Shown here: piece after piece, positions 10,642 to 21,953 of the stretch | Position numbering within the stretch: position 1 is the first letter of the stretch | Layout of the letters: the number at the start of each line of letters is the position of its first letter | Assembly: GCA_025504975.1 (NCBI GenBank) | Contig: JANUWI010000001.1 | Coordinates: 372,001-436,000 of the forward strand | Reading direction: 5' to 3' | Length of the DNA stretch: 64,000 bases | Source: Plenodomus lindquistii | Taxonomy: Eukaryota; Ascomycota; Dothideomycetes; Pleosporales; Leptosphaeriaceae | Made by a program: the position numbers and the translations under genes | Notes under the pieces: generated by a model | The model's input: the letters and a program-made list of their open reading frames with translations, nothing else | What the model was told of the DNA's origin: nothing | Database searches by the model: none

Positions 10642-11451
10642 GTTGGGATATGGTGTTTACCGTGTCTACTTGACTAATGTGTAAGGACAGTTGATTGCGT
10701 GTGGCCACTACACACTCTTGTATGTTCTATCGTGGAAGACCAAAGGAAGAGTGTAGTTGGTCGCGATGGCGACGTTGATGACGTAGATGCATGTCTATGC
10801 GAAGCCATGTTGATGTTACCTGGCATTGCCCCAACTGGTCAGCCTGGCACTGAGTAACGCTCAGTCGATTTGGAACATTTGCTGGTGCGCAGAGAAGGGC
10901 TACTGTACTGCTGAAGCGAGCCATGGCGCCGCGTAAGCAGAGCAGCCATACGCGAGGAGTGGCAGTGTGATATGCTTGCAGCGTTACGCCTCTAGGCTGC
11001 AGGAAATGAATAGTGGGCATGTTCGGTGGGTACACGATGCGCGCAGCTGGGCGTGGTTGCTCAGGGCCCGTGCAGGTTCAACCTCCAAGCATGCACAGCA
11101 CATTGCAATTCACTCCCCCAGCTTTCTACTCTACGCCAACGCCCACATTGCCTGCTGTCCGCTTCCGAGGGGGCGCATTACGATTGCTTGTTACGGGCCC
11201 TTGACGCGATCACGATACTCGCAGGGCACGCACCGTCGCCGATACAGCTTGGGACTGCTACTATTCCTGGCGCAGGCTGACGCACATCCACACGCCGCAC
11301 GCACCGCCCACGACACATTCGCCCATACAAGCACACAGGGAGGCTTTGGGAGGAACAGACACAGACACAGACACAGGCACAGGCACAGGACACCACGACG
11401 GGCATTGCATGAAGTGCAGGAGCAGCGGCGCTGCGTCGAGACCGAGACGCC
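10642..11451. other. Divergent intergenic region before the flippase
   Basis: About 810 bases between the DUF4188 gene and drs2. It holds both promoters, and a hexanucleotide microsatellite close to the flippase start. Open frames here are unconvincing. Confidence 0.5.
11355..11390 (+). repeat. Hexanucleotide microsatellite (ACAGAC/ACAGGC)
   Basis: Six tandem six-base units, three ACAGAC, two ACAGGC and one ACAGGA, lie about 60-95 bases before the flippase ATG, probably inside its 5' UTR. Confidence 0.8.
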
Positions 11452-14400
11452 ATGGCCGGTAGGCCGCCGGGTGGCACGTCTCACAACGACAACCTGATCG
11501 ACCTCGACGACCACCAGCCCAATACATACGCCCACGACCATGTCGCACCACAAGGCCGGCCCTCGGTGTCGTACGATGACTTTCTCGGAGGCAGGCCAAA
11601 CACGGCGGGCTTGCCAGGAGGGCCTGGTGCCCCCGGGGGACAGTCGCCGTACCTGCAGACGGGCAGCAGGGCCTATTCACAGAGCTCCGACCTGAACAAC
11701 TACCAGCGCTACTCAGACGCCGACATACCCGCCGACGACGACGTCTCGGTGCAGGGCTACTATGCGGCAGGCGGACACCCTTCGCCAGGCGTCGAGCGCA
11801 CGTCATCCACAAAGGCCCACAACAGGAATAGCATTCTGAGCCTGGGAGGCGGCCTGACTGGCCGCGTCAAGAACATGTTTGGCCGCGGCTCCCAGTACTC
11901 GGAAATGGACCTGCCGCTGACAGAGCATGCCGCGCAGCAGGACCAGCCCGTCGCAAGCGCATACGATGACGGGCAGTCGGCCAAGAAGAAGCGCAGCTCT
12001 GGCACCTTCAAGTTTGGCTTTGGACGTGGAGCCCCGGATCCTTCGACCTTGGGCCCGCGCATAATACACTTGAACAACCCCCCAGCAAACACCCAAAACA
12101 AATACGTCGACAATCACATTTCGACCTCCAAATACAACCTCTTCACGTTCCTGCCCAAGTTCTTGTACGAACAGTTTTCAAAATACGCAAACCTGTTCTT
12201 CTTGTTCACGGCTGTCCTACAACAGATTCCCGGAATCTCGCCCACCTCGCGGTTTACTACAATCGTCCCCCTCGCCATTGTCCTACTGGTTTCTGCGGTC
12301 AAGGAGTACATTGAAGACTATAGGCGAAAGCAGTCAGACTCTGAACTGAACAACTCAAAAGCACAGGTGCTCAAGGGCTCCACCTTTTCAGACACAAAAT
12401 GGATCAATGTGGCAGTGGGAGACATTGTCCGCGTCGAATCAGAATCGCCGTTCCCAGCTGATCTTGTACTGCTTGCGTCCTCCGAGCCGGAAGGCTTGTG
12501 CTACATCGAAACGGCCAACTTGGACGGAGAGACGAATTTGAAGATTAAGCAGGCTATTCCTGAAACTGCAGACTTTGTCAGCCCCGCGGAACTGGCGAGG
12601 TTGGGGGGCAGACTTCGCTCAGAACAGCCCAACAGCAGCTTGTACACCTACGAAGCCACATTGACAGTCGCAGCTGGTGGTGGGGAAAAGGAGCTGCCAC
12701 TCGCGCCAGACCAGTTGCTTCTCCGTGGTGCAACGCTCCGCAACACTCCATGGATCCACGGTGTTGTTGTTTTTACCGGCCACGAGACCAAACTCATGAG
12801 GAATGCAACCGCAACACCGATCAAGACGACTGCCGTTGAGAGGCTTGTCAACAAGCAGATTCTCATGCTTGTCGTCATTCTTGTCGTTCTCAGTATTATC
12901 AGTTCCATCGGCGATGTCATTATTCAATCCACACAAAGGGATCATCTCGACTATCTCAAACTGGAAAGGTTCAACGGCGCAAAACAATTCTTCCGAGACT
13001 TGCTCACATATTGGGTCTTGTATTCTAACCTGGTCCCAATCTCGCTCTTCGTCACCATCGAGATTGTCAAATACTACACCGGAAGTCTGATCGACTCTGA
13101 TTTAGATATTTACTACGAGCCCACAGACACCCCCGCGAAATGTCGAACTTCATCCCTTGTAGAGGAGCTCGGTCAGATCGAGTACATCTTCTCGGACAAA
13201 ACGGGCACTTTGACTTGCAATATGATGGAGTTCAAACAATCCTCGATCGCCGGTATCCAATATGCCGATGAAGTGCCGGAAGATAGAAGGGCCACTGTTG
13301 AAGAAGGCGTCGAGGTCGGCATCCACGACTTCAAGCAGCTCGAGCAGAACCGCCAGACACACCAAAGCAAGTATATCATCGACCAGTTCCTCACGCTCCT
13401 TGCTACATGTCACACAGTCATTCCTGAACGAGGTGGTGAGAAGGACGAGATCAAATACCAAGCAGCTTCGCCAGATGAAGGTGCGCTGGTCGAAGGTGCT
13501 GTAACGCTTGGCTACAAGTTCATTGCGAGAAAGCCTCGCGCGGTCATCATCCAGGTCGACGGTCGCCAACTGGAGTACGAGCTTTTGGCAGTGTGCGAAT
13601 TCAACTCTACTCGAAAGAGGATGTCTACAATTTTCCGTACGCCGGAGGGCAAGATTGTCTGTTACTGCAAAGGGGCAGATACTGTGATCCTTGAACGTCT
13701 AGGAAAGGCCGATAATCCGCATGTCGAGACCACTCTCGTTCATCTGGAGGAGTACGCCTCGGAAGGTCTTCGAACCCTTTGTCTCGCCATGCGCGAGATC
13801 TCCGAGGATGAATTCCGTGAGTGGTGGACTGTCTACAACACGGCACAAACAACTGTCAGCGGCAACCGTGCGGAAGAATTGGACAAGGCCGCTGAGCTTA
13901 TTGAGCATGACTTGACGCTCCTTGGCGCGACTGCCATTGAAGACAAGTTGCAAGACGGTGTGCCGGACACAATCGCCACGCTTCAATCAGCTGGAATCAA
14001 GGTCTGGGTTTTAACAGGAGATCGACAAGAGACTGCTATCAATATTGGCATGAGCTGCAAGCTGATCAGTGAAGACATGAGTCTACTCATCATTAACGAG
14101 GAGAACAAAGAAGACACAAGAGACAACATTCGCAAAAAGACGCAAGCCGTGAACAGCCAGAACATGGGTGGAGCAGAAATGGATGTGCTCGCTCTGGTCA
14201 TTGATGGAAAGTCGCTAACCTATGCCCTGGAGAAAGATCTGGAGAAGGAGTTTTTGGATCTTGCCGTCAGGTGCAAAGCCGTCATCTGTTGCCGTGTATC
14301 TCCATTACAGAAAGCTCTTGTTGTCAAGCTCGTCAAGCGACATCTCAAGGCTATTCTGCTCGCCATTGGAGATGGTGCAAACGATGTCTCCATGATTCAA

Positions 14401-15527
14401 GCAGCCCATGTTGGAGTTGGTATCAGCGGTGTTGAAGGTCTGCAGGCAGCTCGAAGCGCCGATATTGCAATTGGTCAATTCCGCTATCTGCGGAAGCTTC
14501 TCCTGGTCCACGGTGCATGGAGCTACCAGCGTGTCAGCAAGGTCATCTTGTACTCCTTTTACAAGAACATTGCCATGTTCATGACGCAGTTCTGGTACTC
14601 TTTCCAGAACGGCTTTTCTGGTCAGATTATCTACGAGTCCTGGACGCTGACCTTCTACAACGTCTTTTTCACGGCAGCGCCTCCATTCGTTATTGGCATC
14701 TTCGATCAATTCGTCAGCGCACGTCTTTTGGATCGCTACCCGCAACTCTACCGCCTCAGCCAGTCTGGCGTTTTCTTCAGGATGCACTCGTTCTGGTCAT
14801 GGGTTGGCAACGGCTTCTACCACTCACTCATTCTCTACTTTGGATCGCAAGCCTTCATCCTCAACGACTGGCCCCAATGGGACGGCCGAAACGCCGGCCA
14901 CTGGGTCTGGGGCACAGCATCCTACACGGCCAACCTCGCCACCGTCCTCCTCAAAGCCTCCCTCATCACCAACATCTGGACCAAATACACAGTCCTCGCC
15001 ATTCCCGGCTCCTTCCTCCTCTGGTTCATCCTCATGCCCATTTACGCCACCGTCGCACCCAAAGTCAACATCTCCAACGAATACATTGGCGTCATCGAGC
15101 GCCTCTTCCCCGACCCCAGGTTCTGGGCCATGGTCGTGGTGCTCCCTCCCCTCTGCCTGATTCGCGATTTTGCATGGAAATACGCGAAAAGAATGTACTT
15201 TCCGCAGAGTTATCACCATGTCCAGGAGATTCAGAAATATAATATTCAGGATTATAGACCTCGGTATGTTTTTCATGTTCCTTTTTTTTTTCTTTAATCT
15301 GCCAGCAGAATGTTTGTATTTGAGGAAAGTTTGCTGACGCGAGGGTTCAAAATAGCATGGAGCAATTCCAAAAAGCAATCCGCAAAGTCCGACAAGTGCA
15401 GCGCATGCGCAAACAGCGCGGATATGCGTTTTCCCAGACGGACGAGTCGCAGGCGCGTGTGCTGCAGGCGTATGATACTACGCAAGAGCGAGGGCGGTAT
15501 GGTGAGATGGCTAGTTCCCGGGCGTGA
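11452..15527 (+). CDS. drs2: P4-type phospholipid-transporting ATPase, Drs2 type
   Basis: Two exons, 11452-15263 and 15356-15527, with a 92-nt intron; 1327 residues, the usual length for fungal Drs2. This flippase moves phosphatidylserine and phosphatidylethanolamine to the cytosolic leaflet of the trans-Golgi and supports vesicle budding, with a Cdc50-type partner. Seen directly: actuator motif DGETNLK, TM4 motif PISLF, phosphorylation site DKTGTLT followed by CNMMEF, and hinge motif GDGANDVSMIQ. About ten hydrophobic helices are present. The last exon encodes the regulatory tail (RMEQFQKAIRKVRQVQRMRK) typical of Drs2 and distinct from Dnf1/2 or Neo1. Reading through the intron would end the protein at 15297 without that tail. 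Assigned to Drs2 with good confidence; family identity is very secure. Confidence 0.95.
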
Positions 15528-16708
15528 TATGGAAAAAGGGTCGGTTGTTTGTAGCGGGTGTCTGAGAATTGGTAGAAGGACTTGATTATAGGGTGTCTTG
15601 GTTGGGGTCTACGAATATGATACCGCGAAGCCAAGGGTTTCTTTCCGCTTGGTTCCTTTCCGTGATGTGATCAGAAGTAAGTGGGCGAATGCCATTGTGG
15701 CATGTCTAGTTGGGAAATGTGGGAAGATATGTTTGATGTGAGCATGTGGTAGAGGGTTGCTATTTCACGATGGCAGTATGGGATCCCGTGCTATGTTGCG
15801 GCGGAGTCGGGAGGCCGACGTGCATAATATGTATCAGTCAGCCACGGTCGGGTAAGTTTTCTGGACTGGATAATTGTGCTTCAAGGGCCGGTATGACTCA
15901 AACGTGACATTTGCGCAGAAGACGATGGAATCTTTGTTCTAGAGTATCTCGCCTCTGTCTGTGTAGAGTAGTATGGTAGGTGAGTTCTAGTCTATGCAAT
16001 GGACATGTACAACAACAAGTTTGCACAAGTTCAGCCATCGTGGTCACGCGCCATGTCAGAGAGTCAAAGACGCTACGATCATCGGCCTTGGACACTAATC
16101 CATGTCCACCGCTCATGACGGCACACATGGTCGGAAACCCAACGGTTCCGCAAGCTCCGGCTCGCAGCCGGATGATGCACGTTGGCCCTGCCACTAAGCC
16201 GGTTCCAGCAATGCTGCATATTCGATCGGCAAAGGCTGCATGCTATCCACCTCGAGGTACACATGGCAGTGCTCGATCCTGCATCTCTGTGTGGGAAGCA
16301 ATTGCCGGACAAAAGGTCTAGATGCTTGATGGTGCGGTCGTTGTGACGGCTGTGGCTGTTTCCAGCTCGTGTCGCCGTGTGCATGAAGCATAGTTTCGTG
16401 TATGACATCAAGCTCCCCATGTCTTGTCCGTTGCATCCGTCGGCTGCCGGGGCTAAACCTTACGACACCGCACCCGCATCGCATACATAGCACTGGTGTA
16501 CTCCTAGGTCCCTCGATCGCTGCAGCGCAGGCGCAAAAGGTACAAGAGAGCCGTGTCACGCTTGCAGTTTTGCTCGTCTTGAAACTCCCTTGGTGCGCCT
16601 TTTGCTGTGCAACATTACATTTTGTGGTGTGCATCGTGTAACAAACGGCCATCCATCCCATCTCACATCAGCTACGAGCACGTCCTGCTGCGCCCATACA
16701 AGGCCATC
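15528..16708. other. Intergenic region without recognisable gene
   Basis: About 1.2 kb between the flippase and the four-helix membrane protein gene. Open frames of 100-155 codons overlap one another on both strands and show no family features. No repeat is seen. Confidence 0.5.
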
Positions 16709-17588
16709 ATGTCGCTACTTACCACGGAGCAGAGCCAGACGAGGTACGCCATGTTATCCATCCATACAGCCTTGCCATGACTCCAATCCTACTTTTTCCC
16801 CATGATTGCACGGCAAACGCGATTCAACCATGCAAAACAGCAGTACTAACCCACGCGCGCGCGCAGGTTTCTCGCCATCGTCCTCCCCGCCCTCACACTC
16901 TGCACACACACCCTCCTCGCCCTCTCCTCCGTACTCCCTGGCTCAGACCCGGATCGCGCCTTGTTCTCGCTCGTCTACAATGTGCTCGCCGCCAGCGCGA
17001 GTCTGCTGGGCCTGTTGGGCGCAATAAGAGTGAGTACCCACTGCTGTTCTTCCCCGCCTGGTGTGTAACCTGGGGTTTTCGCTGCACCTTGGGTGTCGTG
17101 TCGACTTCCCCGCCAAAACAACCCCTACCATCCCCCGTGAGATTCATACGGAAAGGCAATTAGCTAATACGACGTGTTAGTTGCTACCAACTCTCGTAAA
17201 CGCTTACACCTTCCTCCACACCACCACCCTCTCCTTCGCCACAATCGCCATCCTAAACGCCCCTTTCAACTTCCACCTCATCAACCCCATAATCCCATCT
17301 TGGCAAATCGACGAAAATGCCATCTGCCGCGACATTGATGCCGGGTTTGGCTGGGACGATGACTGGCTCGTCAAATGCTCCAAAAGATTTAGCCTGGTGA
17401 AGCTGTGTGTCGCGGGCTTGGGGTTGTTCTTGATGGTGGCGCAGTGGTGGGCTTTGATGACGGTGAGGCGGTGGGGCAAGGAGTTGAGGTTTCAGCGGGC
17501 GGTTATGGATGCAGGCGGTGATGTGGAAAAGGCGGGCATATTGAGGGATGATGGGGTTGTGCTGGCCGATGAGAAGAGTGGGTTTTAG
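16709..17588 (+). CDS. Four-helix membrane protein of unknown function
   Basis: Three exons, 16709-16743, 16867-17029 and 17181-17588, with introns of 123 and 151 nt; 201 residues. The first exon gives only MSLLTTEQSQT plus part of an Arg codon. Hydrophobic stretches are clear: FLAIVLPALTLCTHTLLALS, then ALFSLVYNVLAASASLLGLL in exon 2, VNAYTFLHTTTLSFATIAIL and LVKLCVAGLGLFLMVAQWWA in exon 3. A loop with two Cys (AICRDIDAGF, then LVKCSKRF) separates the last two, which could form a disulphide. The charged C terminus is probably cytosolic. Similar four-pass proteins are widespread in Pezizomycotina without a known role. All three exons join in phase; the exact first exon is the weakest point. 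Confidence 0.7.
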
Positions 17589-18318
17589 ACGAGGAATGAT
17601 GAATGATAACGACTTTTACGCAGTTCATACGCAGTTCGGATGAGATGTGCTTCGAGCTTGTGATTAGTAGCTGGTAGTTTCTTTGTACTGACAACCGAAG
17701 CAGATAGATTCACTGGCTCCCAGTCCCAACATTTACCACGAGACAAATTGGAAGAATCTCTTTCCACGCCTGGATGCAATTACAATGTCTTGAATCGGTT
17801 CTCGTTCATATCACACCATTCGTAGTGGGATCGCTTCGTGTTCTTCTCGCGTATTATCTTTGCAGGATATCTTCTTGCCAGGGGACAGATGTCGAACCTA
17901 ATCTACGCATACATGTGCCACGAGAAGACTGCTGATATACTACAGATGTGTTCACATGTTACACATGCTGTGTCTCTCTATTAGACTTCTAAGGTCGTCC
18001 GTTTGCTCAAGGAGGGCCTCACGGTTGAAAATCAAGCTCGAAGCTAAAGTGAATTAATTGAGCATGAAGGTGAAAGAGCATCTGGGTGCGGTATGCCATT
18101 TGAACAAGGGTACTTCATCGGTCACGTTCACCAACGCCGAGTTCAACACAAACACTGCTCCTGCGATGGAAACGGCCCACTGTTCTCGATATTCCTAGAT
18201 TACCTCCAAGCCCAACTTTCCCTCACTGTCCTACCTTCCATCAACCCCAACCACAAACTGCTTGGTCCTCGACGGCGGTTACGAAAATCATAACAACATA
18301 TCGCAAACGCGACACAAC
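17589..18318. other. Intergenic region without recognisable gene
   Basis: About 730 bases between the membrane-protein gene and the Ser/Pro-rich gene. Nothing recognisable is present apart from presumed UTRs and promoter. Confidence 0.5.
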
Positions 18319-19449
18319 ATGTCTTCTTCGCCTAGCTCAATTCACAGCTGTGGCAGTGCGGCTATGAGTATCTCGTCTTCTGATACAAACCCTCGAACGT
18401 CGCCAATTCCGGACAATTGCTCCTCTACCACCAGTTTCCAATGTCGCTTCCCTCGTCGTATCTCAGTCCTCGCACAATTGACAAACCCAGCCACCAACTC
18501 TAAGAAGCTGGGCTTCTGCGAGCCTAAAGTGTCTGCTCAGCTAAAAGACAAAGACAGCTCCGCGAACAAAGATTCGACACTCGAGCTGGACGATCTCAAT
18601 GACAAAGAAAACATACCTCCGGTCGGCTGTCCGTCTACATCTGGTTCTGAAGCTCGGGCAAAAAAATCATCGTTCAAAATTGCAGACGCCACGATCCGCA
18701 AACGCAAACGCAAACCTGAACTTGATGCCTCCCCACCCACGACAGCCTCACCCACTATCAAATCATGCATCTCCACTCCCTCACCCATACCAAGCAGCCA
18801 AGCCACCGCCTCACCCTCCTCACTCACTACCACCCCAACCCCACCACCGCCATCATTACGCGACCTCCACCTCGCCATCGGCCAGCACCGCATCCACTAC
18901 CTCCCCACCCTCTCCTCCCTAACATTCGACTCCATCAGCGACTCCTCAGGCTACATCCCCCTCGCCCTACACATCGGATCCTACCTCCCGTCCGACACGC
19001 ACCCCCTCATCCAGCGCACCTACTCAATCTGGGCCTACCAAACCGTCTCACCTCTCACACTACACCCTCTTGCCAACGCCCGCACACCCATCGAACTAGC
19101 CGCCTTCAGCGCGCGAGACGAACACGTCATCAACATCCCAGGCATCGGCGTCGCGCCGTCATGGAAGGATATCCAGCAATACGTCTGTTTGCGTTCGGAG
19201 TTCCGGCTAGCGAGGTGTCTGAACGATGTTGTGGCGCTGGTACGGTATGCGCTGCTTGTTGCTGCTGATGCGGGGGTGATGGGGCAGGATGATGCGGTGA
19301 GGATTCCTTTTGGGGTGGGGTTTGCACATCAGCTTGTTGGGATTGGGGAGAGGGGGTGGGAGGAGGAGCGGTGGAGGGAATTTCAGGAGGTAGGTGTGTT
19401 AGGGGAGAGGAGGACGTGGGGAGCTTTGGAAGTGGGGGATCGTGGGTAA
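18319..19449 (+). CDS. Ser/Pro-rich hypothetical protein
   Basis: The single-exon reading gives 376 residues from ATG 18319; an in-frame ATG at 18262 would add 19. Residues 1-190 are low-complexity, rich in Ser, Thr and Pro, with a basic cluster RKRKRKPE near residue 126 that could be a nuclear signal. Residues about 195-350 look like a folded domain (LHLAIGQHRIHYLPTLSSL onward, with a helical RLARCLNDVVALVRYALLVA). I do not recognise the domain. The C terminus is uncertain: splicing 19390-19456 (67 nt, in phase) would replace the last 20 residues with an acidic/basic tail ending at 19552. That putative intron has a good donor but a poor branch site and no pyrimidine tract. Confidence 0.65.
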   Translation: MSSSPSSIHSCGSAAMSISSSDTNPRTSPIPDNCSSTTSFQCRFPRRISVLAQLTNPATNSKKLGFCEPKVSAQLKDKDSSANKDSTLELDDLNDKENIPPVGCPSTSGSEARAKKSSFKIADATIRKRKRKPELDASPPTTASPTIKSCISTPSPIPSSQATASPSSLTTTPTPPPPSLRDLHLAIGQHRIHYLPTLSSLTFDSISDSSGYIPLALHIGSYLPSDTHPLIQRTYSIWAYQTVSPLTLHPLANARTPIELAAFSARDEHVINIPGIGVAPSWKDIQQYVCLRSEFRLARCLNDVVALVRYALLVAADAGVMGQDDAVRIPFGVGFAHQLVGIGERGWEEERWREFQEVGVLGERRTWGALEVGDRG

Positions 19450-19552
19450 GGAAGAGGTCGGTGTGTGGAGTGGGAGTGAGGGGGAGGGAGATGACGAGGC
19501 TCCTGCTGTGAAGCCGGTGGAGGGTGGGAAGAGGAAGGGGGTGAGAGGCTGA

Positions 19553-20069
19553 TATGTGAGGGTTGGAGGTGGTGTTTTGATGAGCTGGGAGTTTTGGATA
19601 ATGTCGTGTTGGGTTGTGGTGGCTGGCCTGTTACTCCTAGGTCATTTGAGCGTCGTGGACAGGTAGCTTCCCAAGTCCTGCGGATCTGGGTACAGATTAG
19701 ATGTACCAATGAATGTATTGGAATACGTACGGTCCTTTTGGACAAAGTTTCATATCTGTAGCTATCTAATCAGGCTCGAACGCGTTCCTTACAACGTCAC
19801 AAGTTCCTGCAGCAGACACTGTATCTCTTACCAGGGTACGACCGGAGACCCTATAGGCTCAATCAAAACCACCTCGCTACGTACCTCTAAGAGCCCGCCC
19901 CAATCAGCCTGAATGTGGGGCATCACATCACACAATCCTACATAAGCCGACCCCACACTCTATCCTCTCTCTATCGCCAAAACCACACATGCCGCGTCCA
20001 AACACAAGACCCATTACCTCTCCCAGCACCAACCCATCGTATCACCACAACACCCATACCTCCACCACC
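19553..20069. other. Intergenic region without recognisable gene
   Basis: About 520 bases before the FAD monooxygenase. It probably includes that gene's promoter. Nothing else is seen. Confidence 0.5.
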
Positions 20070-21350
20070 ATGCCATCCCCCCCGCGCCTCCCCCCCTCAG
20101 GCATCACCATCATAATCGTCGGCGCAGGTTTCGCCGGCCTCGCCCTAGCCATAGAATGCGACCGCAAGGGGCACTCGGTCCTGATACTCGAAAAGGCCGC
20201 CCACATAGACGAAATAACCCGCTACGGCGACATCATCTCGTTTGACCCTAACGGGGCGCGCAACTTTGCGCGCTGGCCCGGCGTCCTAGATGCCATGAGG
20301 GGTGTTGCGCGGAAGACTACGTGGCTGGATTTATACCATTGGCAGGGGGATTTCGTAACGAGGCAGGATTTTAGCGAAGAGAGGGAGTGGGGGCCTAGGA
20401 TTAATGGGCACAGAGGGGAGTTGTATGGGATTATTTATCGGCATGTTGTTGAGAGGGGGGTGGAGGTACGGTGGGGAAAGCGGGTTACGGATTATTTTGA
20501 GGATGGGGAGAGGGCGGGGGTGGTTGTGGCTGGGGAGGAGATGGTGGCTGATGTTGTTGTTGCGGCGGAGGGGGTCAGGAGTAGGGGCAGGAAGATTGTT
20601 TTGGGGTTTGATGATCAGCCTAAGAGTTCGGGGTATGCGGTGTATCGGTCTTGGTTTTCTGGGGATGTGATTAGGGAGAATCCAGTGTTGAAGCATCTTG
20701 TTGATGGGGACTCGCATTCTGGCTTCATTGGGCCGGATTTGCATTTTTTGGTGAGTTCGCTCAAGGGTGGGAAGGAGTTTAATTGGGTGTTTACGCATGT
20801 TGATGATGGGAACATCGAGGAGAGTTGGCAGTTTCCTGGGAGACTTGAGGATTGTTTAAAGTATGTCAAGGGATGGGCGCCCGTTGTGCAGGAGATTGTC
20901 CGGTCGACGCCGAAAGATGCGAGGTTGATTGACTACAAACTCGTCTTTCGCGAACCGTTGCCAACATTCATCTCGCCTCAGCGGCGTATTGCTCTTATCG
21001 GCGATGCTGCACATCCATTCTTACCGACTTCAATCCAGGGAGCCAGTCAGTCAATCGAGGACGGCGTTGTTCTCGCAGCATGTTTGGAGCTAGCGGGTAA
21101 GAAAGATGTCACATTGGCAGTGAGGGCGTACGAAAAGATTCGATACGAGAGGGTTCATTGGGCGCAAGCAATGGGCGTCAAGACACGGGAACGATGGCAC
21201 AAGGCCAATTGGGACGAAATTGCAAAGAATCCAGAGAGCATCCATCTAGCGCGAGAGGCGTGGCTGCTGAACTTCGATGCGGAGAAAGACTGCTACGAGA
21301 GGTTCTCCGAAGTCGCAAAGGAGTTACAAAGTGAGAAGGCCCGATTGTAG
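20070..21350 (+). CDS. FAD-dependent monooxygenase, salicylate hydroxylase-like
   Basis: Single exon, 426 residues from ATG 20070; an in-frame ATG at 19989 would add 27 low-complexity residues and is less likely. The class A flavin monooxygenase motifs are in order: GxGxxG near residues 18-23 (VGAGFAGLALAIE) for the FAD ADP part with an acidic residue in VLILEK, a DG-like motif in VVVAAEGVRSRGRK, and the GD motif in RIALIGDAAHPFLP, which contacts the FAD ribityl chain. These NAD(P)H-dependent enzymes hydroxylate aromatic or polyketide substrates in the cytosol. No neighbouring pathway genes indicate the substrate. The strand bias toward G in third positions in the first half is marked, but the frame is intact throughout. 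Confidence 0.88.
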   Translation: MPSPPRLPPSGITIIIVGAGFAGLALAIECDRKGHSVLILEKAAHIDEITRYGDIISFDPNGARNFARWPGVLDAMRGVARKTTWLDLYHWQGDFVTRQDFSEEREWGPRINGHRGELYGIIYRHVVERGVEVRWGKRVTDYFEDGERAGVVVAGEEMVADVVVAAEGVRSRGRKIVLGFDDQPKSSGYAVYRSWFSGDVIRENPVLKHLVDGDSHSGFIGPDLHFLVSSLKGGKEFNWVFTHVDDGNIEESWQFPGRLEDCLKYVKGWAPVVQEIVRSTPKDARLIDYKLVFREPLPTFISPQRRIALIGDAAHPFLPTSIQGASQSIEDGVVLAACLELAGKKDVTLAVRAYEKIRYERVHWAQAMGVKTRERWHKANWDEIAKNPESIHLAREAWLLNFDAEKDCYERFSEVAKELQSEKARL

Positions 21351-21953
21351 CGAGGGCGTTGAAGCATGGCTAAGATGCAGGAAGCTCCCTAGTCTGGATG
21401 ATCAGTTGAGCTCTTGGCTTGTATATGGACCCGAATTTCTCCTCCCCCCACCGCACCTCTTCAGAACCCTACCTAGTAAAGCAAGTCACAAGGTCCAACG
21501 TTATCTTCCCCGGTCTCGGCATATCAAACGGTTCGCATGTAAGAATCGGCTTGAACTCCTAGCCTTCGCGTAGTCTGCTCCCGTTCTCTAGCGTCCGTTG
21601 CCTACGTCCTATGAGACGTCGGGGCCAGGCTTCTCCAGCCCCAATTCCCTCACCATTGTTCAGCCCTTTCGGTTTTGGAGTCTGGCAGGTGAATGCGAAT
21701 CTTGGCACGAAGTACGCTGGCGTCATTTTAGTCATTGGGATCTGTAGCGCGGATTGGCTGCGTAGCAGACTAGCCTGTTTGCGCACCTGCCTCATTGAGC
21801 AACTGTAAGTGAGGGAAGACGCGCTCCATATCGCATGTACGTGTACTTTCACCCAACTTTGCCACTTGCATATAAACATGCTGTCTGCCACCCACTCCTA
21901 ACACCTTGACACGTCCTACCATCACCATTTGTGGCAAATTCAATTGGGAAATC
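21351..21953. other. Intergenic region, esterase promoter
   Basis: About 600 bases between the monooxygenase and the esterase. A TATAAA lies at 21871-21876. No gene is seen. Confidence 0.5.
21871..21876 (+). promoter_or_regulatory. TATA box of the carboxylesterase gene
   Basis: TATAAA lies 78 bases before the ATG at 21954, in the normal core-promoter position. Confidence 0.5.

Noticed and set aside
10967..11497. Plus-strand open frame of 176 codons before drs2
   Set aside because: It contains the hexanucleotide repeat and runs into the flippase start in another frame; no protein features.
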